Positions 32,090 through 44,100 of a DNA stretch of 64,000 bases are shown one piece after another. How positions within the stretch are numbered: the first letter of the stretch is position 1; each line of letters opens with the position of its first letter. Position numbers and translations under genes: made by a program. Below the pieces are notes generated by a model. That model had not been told where the DNA came from. It saw only the letters and a program-made list of their open reading frames with translations, and searched no databases. This DNA comes from Eutreptiella sp. 'Long Island Sound 2002' (lineage: Eukaryota > Euglenozoa > Euglenophyceae > Eutreptiales > Eutreptiaceae): contig OZ038378.1 of NCBI GenBank assembly GCA_964036045.1, forward strand, positions 145,107,767 to 145,171,766. The letters are read 5' to 3'.

Positions 32090-33965
32090 CCGGAACACGG
32101 GTTCCTGTCTTTTCTGAGCTCGCCTGAATTCGAAGAGTGTTCCTGTGTGAGGTTCAAGATGGCGTGCTTCACCCCCTCTGTACAAAAACCTGTTGGTGGT
32201 GCCACCCCCTCTTCTGCATTTGTGGATGGGCCCACAACAAAAAAATCATCCCTCACTCCCGTGTGCAATTCCGCTACTCCAGTTCATGTAGGTCCTCTGG
32301 CCTGGGGTGAGGGGGTTTGCATGTTTGGATCGGTTTGTTTTTCCGACAACCGATGCATGTCCTGTACTTGTGTGGACTCTAGAGCATGGTGCGACCGACC
32401 GATCCAGTGGTCTGGTGCTGGCTGTTCTGCTCATTCCTGCGAGATTGCTGGTTCCTTGTTGGCGTCCTTCTCACGGGTCATCATTGCGTCTCACTGTTTG
32501 ACAGAAATGTACCCATGGTCTGTTAGGCCGCTGATGAGCCAATTTTGTTCAGGCACTGTGTGCTCACCGCCTCCTGTGCACACGTGCAATAGCCCATGCT
32601 TGCTCGGGGGGAGGGCCCATCTCCATTTCCAATCTTATGAACTCAGAAGTTAGGTCGAATTTACAGGTCCAGTGGGTAAAGCTTAGCGTCGGCCACTGGC
32701 GTACCGCTGCACACCCACTGCTTTGCATCTCTGTGGCCCACCCACAGGCACCTTCGGGTCCCATCTTCTGTGACAGAAAGGGACCTATGGTCTTATAGGC
32801 CACTGACGAGCCCATTTTCTTTCTGCGCTTTTGTGCTGTCTTCCACTTGTGCACATGTGACATAGCCCAGAGTTCCTTCGGGGGGCACTAATACCCCTTG
32901 AGGAGGTGTGCTAAGGACAATTTTATTGATGTGTATTTGTCTGCCTGGCTGCGTCGAGTCTGGGTTGGGGTTTGTCTCAGAAGCTTGGGTCTGAGTTCGG
33001 CGTAACAGTGTCCAATGTCTTCACAGGACAGCTTGTTTATCTGTGTGTGCATAGGTTTCTGTTGTGAACCCACCCATCCACCTCAGCTATTGCACCATTG
33101 CTTGTGCTTGCCCATGCCTGCCAGGACATGTGCCAAGCGCCATTGTATTTGTGTTGTTGCTGACATGTCTGCCCTGTTCCAGTCAGGGTCTTCTCAAACA
33201 TAGTGGGTGTCGAGGATTCGACAGTAGGCACTAGGCACGTGCAAACACGAACCACCTTCCGTAAATTAGCAACGAGCACCAAGCAATCCCCATGAATCAA
33301 TAGCACCCCCCAGCAAGTGACAGCAGACACTGGGCACCCCCTACCGTTTGGGAAGTGGTAACACACACCAAGCACCCCCGAGGAATGAACAACACCCAAC
33401 AGGAGCACCCACCAGCTTACACCAGGCGCCAGAAGAATTAATAGCACGCTCGAGGGATGAGCAATCGACGCTATGGTCCAATCGCTCACAGCAACACTTG
33501 TCGGACCCCCCCCCCCCCCCCCCGGGCAACAGCCCATCTCCGGGACAGCCGACCCCCGGAGTAGTCAAACAGGACAAGTCATCCGGGGGCTCCGTTGACA
33601 CAACCAAAACGCGTTTGGACCCACAGAGGGTCAGAATGAGCAGTGGCGAGAGGCCAATGGGCGCCGCCAAAGGCAAACAATCAGATGCAGAGGCCTTGTG
33701 CCAACCCCCCCCCCCCCGGGTGTCCAACGAACACTTCCGTTCGGACCGTGTTTTTTGAGGACCTAAATAATGAGGTACTTAATTTGGGACCGCGCTCCAG
33801 AAGCGCAATTTCAGGCTAAAAGTTTGGGGAAATGAGGGGCTGTCGTGATGTATCTTGCAGTAATGGTGGGCACACAGTAGGGTTGCAGGGCTTAGGGGCT
33901 ACAGGGATGCGGCACTACAAGGGTCCAGGGCTGCAGGGCTCCGGAGTCCAGGGCTGCAGGGATGC
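32090..33965. other. No confident gene between the two 22-bp arrays
   Basis: Includes irregular direct repeats of 'agcacc..gcaa' type at 33225-33470 and an 18-C run at 33506-33523. A 136-codon plus-strand ORF (33348-33758) is polar and low in complexity; it could be a gag-like or random frame. Confidence 0.4.
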
Positions 33966-33968
33966 AGG

Positions 33969-35185
33969 GTGACACAGCCACAGGCATACAGGGACACAGC
34001 CACAGGCATTCACAGACACAGCCACAGGCATACACAGACACAGCCACAGGCGTACACAGAGACAGCCACAGGCATACACAGAGACAGCCACAGGCATACA
34101 CAGACACAGCCACAGGCATACAGGGACACAGCCACAGGCATACACAGACACAGCCACAGGCATACACAGACACAGCCACAGGCATACACAGACACAGCCA
34201 CAGGCATACACAGACACAGCCACAGGCATACACAGAGACAGCCACAGGCATACACAGACACAGCCACAGGCATACAGGGACACAGCCACAGGCATACAGG
34301 GACACAGCCACAGGCATACACAGACACAGCCACAGGCATACACAGACACAGCCACAGGCATACACAGACACAGCCACAGGCATACACAGACACAGCCACA
34401 GGCATACACAGACAAAGCCACAGGCATACATAGACACAGCCACAGGCATACACAGACACAGCCACAGGCATACAGGGACACAGCCACAGGCATACACAGA
34501 CACAGCCACAGGCATACACAGACACAGCCACAGGCATACACAGAGACAGCCACAGGCATACACAGACACAGCCACAGGCATACACAGACACAGCCAAGGC
34601 ATACAGGGACACAGCCACAGGCATACACAGACACAGCCACAGGCATACACAGACACAGCCACAGGCATACACAGACACAGCCACAGGCATACACAGACAC
34701 AGCCACAGGCATACACAGACACAGCCACAGGCATACACAGACACAGCCACAGGCATACACAGACACAGCCACAGGCATACAGGGACACAGCCACAGGCAT
34801 ACAGGGACACAGCCACAGGCATACACAGACACAGCCACAGGCATACACAGACACAGCCACAGGCATACACAGACACAGCCACAGGCATACACAGACACAG
34901 CCACAGGCATACAGGGACACAGCCACAGGCATACAGGGACACAGCCACAGGCATACACAGACACAGCCACAGGCATACACAGACACAGCCACAGGCATAC
35001 ACAGACACAGCCACAGGCATACACAGACACAGCCACAGGCATACACAGACACAGCCACAGGCATACACAGAGACAGCCACAGGCATACACAGACACAGCC
35101 ACAGGCATACACAGACACAGCCACAGGCATACAGGGACACAGCCACAGGCATACACAGAGACAGCCACAGGCATACACATTTGAT
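33969..35185 (+). repeat. 22-bp minisatellite, array 2 (about 55 copies)
   Basis: The unit is close to ACACAGACACAGCCACAGGCAT. At least three sub-types occur: 'cacagacac', 'cacagagac' and 'cagggacac'. One unit near 34595 has lost 'cac'. Because 22 is not a multiple of three, the translation repeats every 66 nt and no frame meets a stop, which gives ORFs of several hundred codons on both strands. The array begins directly where the integrase reading frame of the retroelement ends. Confidence 0.95.
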
Positions 35186-36872
35186 CCACACGGATCCTTG
35201 AGCCACATCCGTGACCAGAAATGGTCCGAAGTAAGGGCTGTCGAGCGTGTTACGCGGCCATGCCTTGAATCTTGTGTGATGTACCAGAACCCAGTCATCA
35301 ATTTGGTAGATACCTTCTTTTCTTTTGCGGTTCTTGGTACGATTCTCCTTACTTCTTTTCTTTTCCAGTAATGATGGGCATAGATCGGCGATCCGTTTTT
35401 GCTCGGTGAGCCATTCATCAACTTTAGGATTTCCTTCGCTCGCGCAGGGGAATTCGAAGTTGAAACCTGGCCTCCCTAGGAACAGTTCGGTAGGGGTGAA
35501 ACCAGTCCTGCTACTCACTTGATTATTCATCAAGTAGATAGCATATGGGACTAGTTTTAGCCAGTTTCGGCTCTTCTCGTTCAGCATCAGATTCCTCATG
35601 ACTGTTTTGAAACAGCTGATTTGGCGTTCGCATAGACAATTCTTTGTTCGTAGGTAAGGAGTTGCGAACTGGACTTCCGTACCCATGGCTCTCATGACGC
35701 TTCGGTACCAACCAGTAGGGCTGGTAAACCGGATGTCCTGATCGCTATGGATAATCTTGGGTAATCCGTAGATCTGTACCCAACCTTCGAAAATCTCTTT
35801 CAATACTCCTTCACCATCCACCTTCTTAGTAAGGGGAAACACTCGGCTGTAGCGACTGAGTCCATCCGTCACCAGGAGGGCGAAGTCATGGCCAGCGAAT
35901 TTAGGTAACTCCATAAAATCCACGTAGAGGATGGAGTTCATTTGGTTCGGAATCGGGAGATTCCTTACCTCACCACGATCCGCTGCAGTGTTAGCTTTAG
36001 CCTTAGTGCAGGGACACTCAGCGATGATCTTAGATAAAATCTTCTTGAGAGATGCATCAGTACTCTTAGCGAAGAAATACTTCTGGAAGAACCAAAGAGT
36101 TCTCTCCACCCCAGGGTGACCATCCGTTTTGTGTGCCCATTCCAACATAGTTTCTTCGTAGTCTTTGGGGACACAAATGAGGTCTTCCCTGTATAGGTGA
36201 GTTGACGTGCGGGACCATCGTACTCCATCCAGGATCTTTGAGCTCCCAATCGTCAACTGGTCCAAGATGTCCGAGTAATCGGCCGTCAGGTCTGTCATAC
36301 TCCAGGACATGAGTTTTCCTTTCCTCGTAAAGAGATCGAGATGTTGATCCATCTTGGCCAAAGCTTCCTGAGCCATCATCTCGGTGTCTGCCCCCACCAG
36401 GGAATCAAAACAATTCCGTGATAGATAATCAAAGAGTTCGTTTTTAATTCCCCGGATGTGGAATGTAGCGAGTCGTAGTTAGCTCAGGTAGACCCACCAC
36501 CGTCGTAGACGTTTTCCATCTGGCGGTGGTCTTTCCATAAAGTACTTCACGGAATCCTGATCACATAGCCACGTGATGGAATTGGTACCCAGGATCCTGT
36601 GTTGACTAGCCAACACTAGAACTCCAGCTAACAGCTCCTGGTCGTAGGTGTGATAGTGTGAGCGGGCTGCATTCCACTTCCAATTCCAGTGGCCAAGTGG
36701 AACTAGGCGCCATTCTTGGGAGTCATAGTCAGATTTCATGAATCCTTCTCTTGTGACACCTTGAACTCTTAGGCGATAATTAATGTCTTTACATTGATCC
36801 GTAGTTAGCTTTTGCCACTGTAATAATGTCCCAGCTCCTCCAACGTTACTGGCATCTGTGATTCAAGAAAAT
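35186..36872 (-). mobile_element. Ty3/gypsy element: RNase H and integrase part
   Basis: On the minus strand, RNase H begins with TDASNVGG at about 36870, followed by YDQELLAGVLVLA and WLCDQDSVKYF. One in-frame TAA (36479-36481) follows VYLS. The integrase then runs from about 36450 to 35190: an HHCC zinc site (HKTDGH...CPC), and DDE residues in YVDF, HSDQD and CERQ. It continues to a basic linker and a GPFLVTDVAQGSVW segment, where it is cut off by the 22-bp minisatellite. The order RNase H-integrase is that of Ty3/gypsy pol. No LTR, gag or protease was seen. The single stop and clean domains suggest a fairly young copy. Confidence 0.88.
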
Positions 36873-37925
36873 CATCCTGCATTTCTCTGACATTTTTGGT
36901 CCGTTACCTCCGCCCGGATCGGTGAAGAAACTCGTGACCATGGATCTAGAACTAAGAGAAGAATTTCTCAAAGATCGAGTTGGATGTCGCCCGTACCTAC
37001 CATCAAAAGATGACATGGCTGAGATTACTCGCCAAATCAAAGAATGCGTGGAGGCCGGTTTGGTTTACGAGTACAAAGAGACAGACTATCCTAAGCATTG
37101 CAGTCCATGCTTCCTGGTAGCTAAACCAGGGAGCACTGCAAAAAGATTGGTGGTCGACTACAAAAAGGTCAACCAGAAAATAAAACTGCACAGCGGTTCG
37201 TTGCCCCTGATGGAGAACACCGTGGAGACCGCTGCTGGATGCAGATACAAAACTAAAATGGACAAGCGGTCCGGTTTCTGGCAAATTGACCTAACGGAGC
37301 GTGCCCAAGATGCAACGGCATTCATTGCTCCGGATGGACGGGTCTACAAATGGCGGGTAATGCCATTTGGTATTGCTAACGCCCCGGCGTTGTTCCAGAA
37401 GCTGATGAATCAAATCATCGCCCTGTGTAAACGACGACCGGCCGTCCAAGAGCTCCTACAGCGTGGTGCTGTCCTGGAGGCTCACATCGACGATGTCATC
37501 CTAGGGACGAAAACCATTGATGACCATCTCCTACTACTCCGAGAATTCTACACCGTCTGTCAAGAAAATCACCTCCGCATCAAGCTGGAAAAATGCGAAT
37601 TTCTCAAGACGGAAACAGACTACCTCGGATTCCACATCGGAGATGGATGGTGGAAACCGCAGGATCAAAAGATGAAGCCCCTGATGGACTTCGACCTAAC
37701 GGATTCTATGTCTAAAGCTGAAGGGGTTCAGAAAATCCGACACTTCATCGGATCCTGTAATTTTTACAGGCAGCATCTCTGAAATTTCACGGAAGCCAGC
37801 GCACCACTAACGGATCTCATCAAGGAGGAGACTCCATGGCGCTGGGGACCTATTGAAAAGCAAGCAATCGAAGATGTCAAGAAGAAAATCCGAGAATGCC
37901 TAGTACTTGGAGTACCCCAACGCTA
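36873..37925 (+). mobile_element. Ty3/gypsy element: reverse transcriptase part, inverted
   Basis: The plus strand encodes a Ty3/gypsy-type RT. It opens after the upstream linker DIFGPLPPPG, with RLVVDYKKVN, the palm motif MPFGIANAPALFQ, the catalytic AHIDDVIL (standing for the usual xxDD box), KCEFLKTETDYLGF and FIGSCNFYRQHL. A TGA at 37780-37782 interrupts the connection domain, which continues in frame to CLVLGVPQRYG at about 37925. The RNase H that should follow lies instead on the opposite strand, starting at 36872. Flipping this block would restore the normal RT-RNase H-integrase order, so it is called as an internal inversion. Confidence 0.88.
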
Positions 37926-38116
37926 CGGCTGTGCTCTTGCTTTCCTGTGTTTGGGTGTTTGGTGAACCCCCCCAACAGTTCTGCTGTGGGCATTGGGGGC
38001 GCCGGCTGCTTGGGTTTGGACGCCAACTAGGCCCCCCCCAAAGGGGGGGGGACCTGGGAGGGGGGGTTCTGGGAGGGGGGGTTCTGGGAGGGGCGATGGG
38101 AGGGGGGGGGATTGGA
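37926..38116. repeat. G-rich short direct repeats
   Basis: Blocks of 'gggaggggggttct' occur in tandem at 38055-38090 among several poly(G) runs. They separate the retroelement from the 3' end of the thioredoxin-fold gene. Confidence 0.6.
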
Positions 38117-41100
38117 TTAGATTGCATTGGAGTTTCGCTCTTTTTGGGAGGGCCATCCCGGGGTCACAGGCCATGCAGCCAACCAGGGGTATGGGTGGCT
38201 GACCACAAGGGGATGAGGGGGGCAACCGGCCTGCCCAGGTTCAGGGGGGGGGATGCGGGGTTTCGTCGTCACCGGCCTGTGCACACGAATCCCCTGTGCC
38301 CCCCTGAGCACCTCCTCCGTGGGCCGTGCGTCCACCATACCTTTGTGATCCATGTGGCCCATGGAGGCCATGGGCATTCCATAGGGAATCGCCGCGGGTT
38401 GCTGGCTCAAAGGGATCCCGCGGGTGGGGGTCTGGGCGGCGGTGTGCCCTGCCGGATACCGCGCGTCGGTGTTGATGATGAACTCCCGCAGGCCAGTGAA
38501 GTGCGGCAGCAGATTCAAGCCAGGAATGCCCCTGAACTTCACGCCCTGGGGGATGTGGAGGGCGGGGGCAGGGGGTGGCTCCGAATGCACCGTGCAGAGG
38601 CATTTGGGCGGGCCGTTGCGGCTGAGCCACAAAGCAGCAGGATGCGGCTTTGGTCATACGCCATACACCACGCGCACCCCCAGTTCATGTCGGGACCTCG
38701 GATCCAAACGTGCACGCCAGGCTCTCATATGTTGTGCTGTCACGACACCTTTTGCCGGTAGCATGGGCATGAATCTTTGCATATCAGCGGCACACGCCGC
38801 CTGCAACCTGGTGTACAATCCCAGTAATCCCGCAAGCCGATCCCCATCCTCGGTCAATCCCCGTCCCCAGAGAGGCCTCGGGCTCAGTTTCCCCGTGCTC
38901 CACCACATGGAGCGCTGCGCAAATCCTGGCAATGCTTCTTCAAAGGACTGTGTGCATACCATCATGCCACACAAGTCGACAATGTTAGAGGCCAATCTCC
39001 AGGCCCCCAACATTGCCCACAACCCAGATCAGCTTTTGCCCGTGCCATAATGCCATCCCCCCCCAAAAAAGTTTGGTTTTTTGGGCGGGGGGGGGGGGGG
39101 GTGTCTTCAATTTGTGGCTGCTTGGAACCACCCCATCTTCTCAACAGGACAGGTGTATGTGAGGTGACAAGTGCCGTTTTGGACGTAGATAGTGGTTTCG
39201 CTTGCTTGAGCCCCCTTTAAGCGAAAACCCTCGGGTGGAGGGTGTGTGTGTACGTAAAGGCTTGTGCGTGCAGCTGTCTTTGAGGAGTCACATAGAACTG
39301 CACGGTACGGCCTCGAATTGCATGCACTCAACCCACAACCTTCAACGACAGTGCCGTGCCTGCTGCAGAAATACCTCTTTGTTTCCCTTTGGATACACCA
39401 CGATCCGTGGTGTGGCGCGCTTCACAGGTCCACCAGGTTGTATAAGAGACTCATAAAACACGTCGTTGCCAGGCCTGTCCGTGTTGAAGCGGCATACAGT
39501 GATATCAGGTCTGTTGCGTAGACTGAGCGCTGTGTTCTCAGTAAGCACCCAAATGCTGACCAGGAAACAGGGCAGTGCATGCAGCCAGTGAAGCAGCAGC
39601 AGGAGAAGGAAGGCTGGAGGGTTGGGGGCACTTGACCTAGAACAGAGGCTAGGAGGGACTGAAAGGTGGGTTTGGAGTTGGATTTGGATTTGGGTTTGGT
39701 GGCAGATCGTAAGGCTCACAGGATGCCTAGGATGCGTTGGGGGTGCACGATGGCGTCCCCCACAAGGCTGCACATCGGCCGGCCATGCCATTTGAGTTGC
39801 ACTCCCAGGGCCCTCGATGGCCCGTGGGCAGGGGGCTCAGTCCTAGGCCCCCCCAGCCTCGTCCCCTGCCCTGCTCTGAGCCAGCACCAGCCCCACAACC
39901 GAGGCACACTGACAGCGCACCCAACCCCGATTCCTCGACAGAATCAGCGGGGCCTTTGGAGTGGCAGAACCCACCCACCTGACCGCTAATCTCCATGCGC
40001 CCCAGTATTCTCCCTTACACCTCCACTTGAGGTCTCGGTCAGTGGCTGCACACCCACCCCTTTGCCCCTCTCTATGCCCCGCTCGACACCGCAGCGTAAA
40101 TGGGCAGTAGCAAACGGGCAGTAGCAAGGGAGCCGCTCAAGCAAGCCACAGGGAGTTGTGCACATTAGTAGCCAAAGGGAGCTGCGCATGTGGGCATTAG
40201 TAGGGAGGTGCACACCCAGGCATTAGCACAGAGCTGCGCACGCTAGCAGCTAGAGGGAGCTATGCATGCCGACTGCACTAACTGCAGTAGTGAGTAGTGA
40301 GCTGTGCATGCGGGCAGCAGGAGGGAGTTTTGCACGTCAGTAGCCAAAGGGAGCTATGCATGAGGGAGGTAGTAGGAAGCTACGCATGCAAGCGGCCAAA
40401 GGGCGCCGTGCACATGGGCAGCCAAAGGGAGCTATGCATGTAGGCAACGGTAGGGGACAGTGCACCCAAGCAGCAGCGGAGAGTTGCACGCGCTGGTAGT
40501 AGCAAGGAGCTGCGCACGCTGGCCGCCAAAGCAAGCTGTGCACGCCGGTAGCAACAAGGAGCTATGCACGTAGGTAGTCAAAGGGAGCTGCACACACACG
40601 TAGCCAAAGGGAGGTGTACATCCAGGCCATAGCAGGGAACCTGGTGCGTTGGCAGCAGCTAGGTTCAAAGCACATGGGCAACACAAGGGAACAGCACATG
40701 CGTGCAGCAGTTGGGAGCCGTGCATGTGGGCAGTAGCCGGGGCTTGGCATGTGGGCAGAGAGAGGGTGCTGCGCATGCAGGCACCAACGGGGTGCGGCCC
40801 ATGTGGGCAGCAAGAGGGAGTTGTGCACTTGGGTAGCTGCAAGGTGCCACACACGTGGGTAGCAGCAGTGGATATCTTGCACGAGGGCACCATCAGGGGG
40901 CCGCGCACGCGGGCACCAACAAGGAGTTGTGCAGCACCCCTTTTCATTAGCCATAGCAGAAAATTCCATCAAAACCGACAGCATTGGGTTGCAGCTGCAA
41001 CCGAAGTGTTGGTACGAGCAGGAGGACGTACCACAAGCACGTTCCAGTGATCCAGCCCCGCTTTTCCCTCTGCAATCGCACCACCTAGGCACCTGGGCAA

Positions 41101-44100
41101 CAGGTAGCTGCTATGCATGTGGGCTACTGCAAAGAGATATGCATAGGGGCGGCACCAAGTAGCCATACACAGGGGTAGCGTTAGCCCCCGGGCGCCACTC
41201 CCAGCTCCTAACCAGGCACGCAGCTCCTAGTTGCCGCCCACTTGCACGGCTCCCTGCTGCTAAAGGGAGCGGCGCACTCGGGCAGTAGCAAGGAGCTATG
41301 CACATGAGCAATAGCAAGGAGCTGCGCATGTCGGTGGCTATGGGGAGCTATGCACATGGACGGCAGTAGGGAGCTACGCACGTGGACAGCGGTGGATGAC
41401 AACAAGGAGTAAAGCATGCGGGCAGGGGCTAGGGGTTGTGCATGTGGGCAGCAACAGGGAGCGGCACACATGAGTAGTTGCCTAGGAGAACACTTTTTGC
41501 TAGCCTAGGTGCGCCGCAAGCGCTGGAAGGTTACACAAACCTGGTTTATTGCACATTGTTGAGGAAACAAACTTGATAACAAAGAAATAGTGGACGTTGA
41601 TCTTTTGACACCATTGCTCCATCAATGTGACAAGCAACAACAACTTCACTACAAGTCACACGGGCTTCAAATTAGAGGTCAACAATGCGGTAACTGCAAC
41701 AACAGGCCTCTATCATGACTTGCAGTGCTGCAAAATCGGTCCTCCATGTGGGGTTGTAAACGTGCAAAATCTGCTCCCCCGCCTGCACCCAGGACATGTA
41801 CTGCGTTTTACGCCACACAACCCCATGTGTCAACCATTTTTTTTCACCCACTTCAAGATAATGCTTTTCTTATCCGGCATGGCATACAGTAAGTGGTGCA
41901 CAGCTTTCATGGTTCCCTGCACACTATGTGGGTTGCCTCCATGTGCCCCGTGTATGGCTTGATGCATTGCCCTCATTGTCTCTGCTCGTCTTTATCTTGA
42001 GAGTAAAGACCCCTGTGCCCATGCCAAAGCTGACAGAATTTCAGGAATCCATGTGTGCGTCCACTCTCTTCCGTTTGCGAGGGCAAGGGCAAAACACACA
42101 CAATGAAAATAGCTCAAGGGAGTTTTTGCGGACATGCACACATACACGTTGAGAACCGCGAGGCTAGAACGTCCACATACACACACCTACAACACACCTA
42201 CATTCAAACACACACACACACACTCTCTCTCTCTCTCCATTCTCCCTCTATCGATGAGGAAATTTGCTCCCCTTGTGCACCCTCCACAACCGGCGCAAAA
42301 ACCAGGCAAAAACGGAGCACCACGGAGGATCCAGGGAGGTGGAGGCGAGAGTCAGCACAGAGCAAGGTTCGGACAGGTGGTGAGAAGTAAGGCGGGGCAA
42401 AATAGAGCACAGAGCCACATGTACATCTCTTGGTGCTGCCCACGTGTGTAGCTTTGGGCTACTCGCCGTGTGTGCGGCTCACTATTGCTGCCCGCGTGCA
42501 CAACACCCTGTTGCCTGGGGGCAACTACAATCGGTCCAGATGCGACCCACCCCCAGATATTTGTCAAAAATTGAGGGGGGGGGGGGAGTTTGGGCGGGGG
42601 GGGGTATTGGCAGCTCGGCCGGGGGGGGGGGTCCCAAGGGGGGGGGGGGGGGCTGCGCGCAACCCACTACTACCACATGCATGGGGGAATCTTTGCACTG
42701 CGCGCTACTTTTAGACTATGTTCCCCCGGAAGAGCCCCCAAGCACACCCCTTGGAAACGCCCTTAGAATTAGGTGACCCAAACTGCCCCAGCTCAAGAAA
42801 GATGCAAACCACCTTCCCTGAACATAACACACATCATGCACATCTGGAAAGGCCATGAACAGCGCATTGGTCGCCACCCTCAAGAACACACAACTGTCTT
42901 TCTGGTCCATTGTCAACTAAGTACACATTGAGAATACGCAACTTGTGTGCACAACATGACACAGTTGCAGAATCAAAGAAATGTCACACTGTCACATGTG
43001 TGCGTGTCAATGCAATCCGTACAATATTGCAAATCAGAAGTCAAAACCTAGGCCAAGGGTCACCATGATGCACCACGCAACAAAGCGTGGATTCAAAGAT
43101 TGTCCCGGTTTCCTCAATAGCACCGGAAGGTTGGGGCCCAAAAGAGGGCGGAAATGCTACGTCACCCCTGCATTCTCGGGGGTCCTCAGAAGAAGGGGAA
43201 CAAAATCAGAAGTCAAAACCTACGCTAGGGGTCACCATGATGCCCCTAGGGGCCCCTAGTATCACAAAGTATGGGTCTCTAGTACGGCCACACGCCCAAA
43301 TAGTTGCACTGCGCGCGCACTGCGCTTAAGGCTCCCCCCATACCTCAAGGGTGTGTGTCTGGGGGCATGGGGTGGTATAGAGGTATGTATGCAATAATAG
43401 TGATTTCCCGGCTTTGCCAGGACCGGCTTTGCCAGGAAGAAAGTCTTAAGGGTCTTAAGGACCAAATGCATAGTACCCTCTTCAACTAAGCATGGGACAA
43501 AAAAATTTGGCGCCATTGGCGCCGTGGCGACCGCACCGCTATCTTTCAAAACTCAGGGGGCAGGGGGGGGGGGGTCGCATACAAGGACCGGGCCTGGCCA
43601 CCCCCCGTGGTTGCCACCTACCAGGGCCGCTGGACCATGGCACAAAAGGCAAATTGCCTGTGTCAGGGTGCGGTGGCAGGTGGCCGCCCATGTGGCCCGC
43701 AGCGTTCCACTACGGGGCTGCAAGCAGGTCAACAAAGCGCTCCACATATGCACGTCCTGGTATGCAAGGTTCAGCAATGTGGAGGCAGTTCCATCACACT
43801 CCATTCCCGAGAGTCGTCAGAGCTGGATATGTACAAACTGTCAAACTGTCACCAGGTGCATGGTCATTGGCCGTGTCTTGTCGGCCACAACCTCGAGCCT
43901 GCATATCACGATACATCGGGATGACCCAGTTCCCTGGACTCGGCACTTCCACTTGGGGGGGGGGGGGGGGGCTTTATTGGTCCTGGAGTAATGGAGGGCA
44001 ATTTTTGGGCCAGCCCAGAAAGATATTTACCCCAGAGCCACCAGGTGCCAAACTGTGCCGTACAATGGGGGTTCCAGGCCTTTGATTTGAAAGTCCCTAA

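Noticed and set aside
33969-35185. CRISPR array
   Set aside because: Units are contiguous with no spacers, and the context is eukaryotic.
33892-36397. 795-codon and other long ORFs across the 22-bp array
   Set aside because: Only the integrase part is real; the rest is the stop-free minisatellite read in rotating frames.
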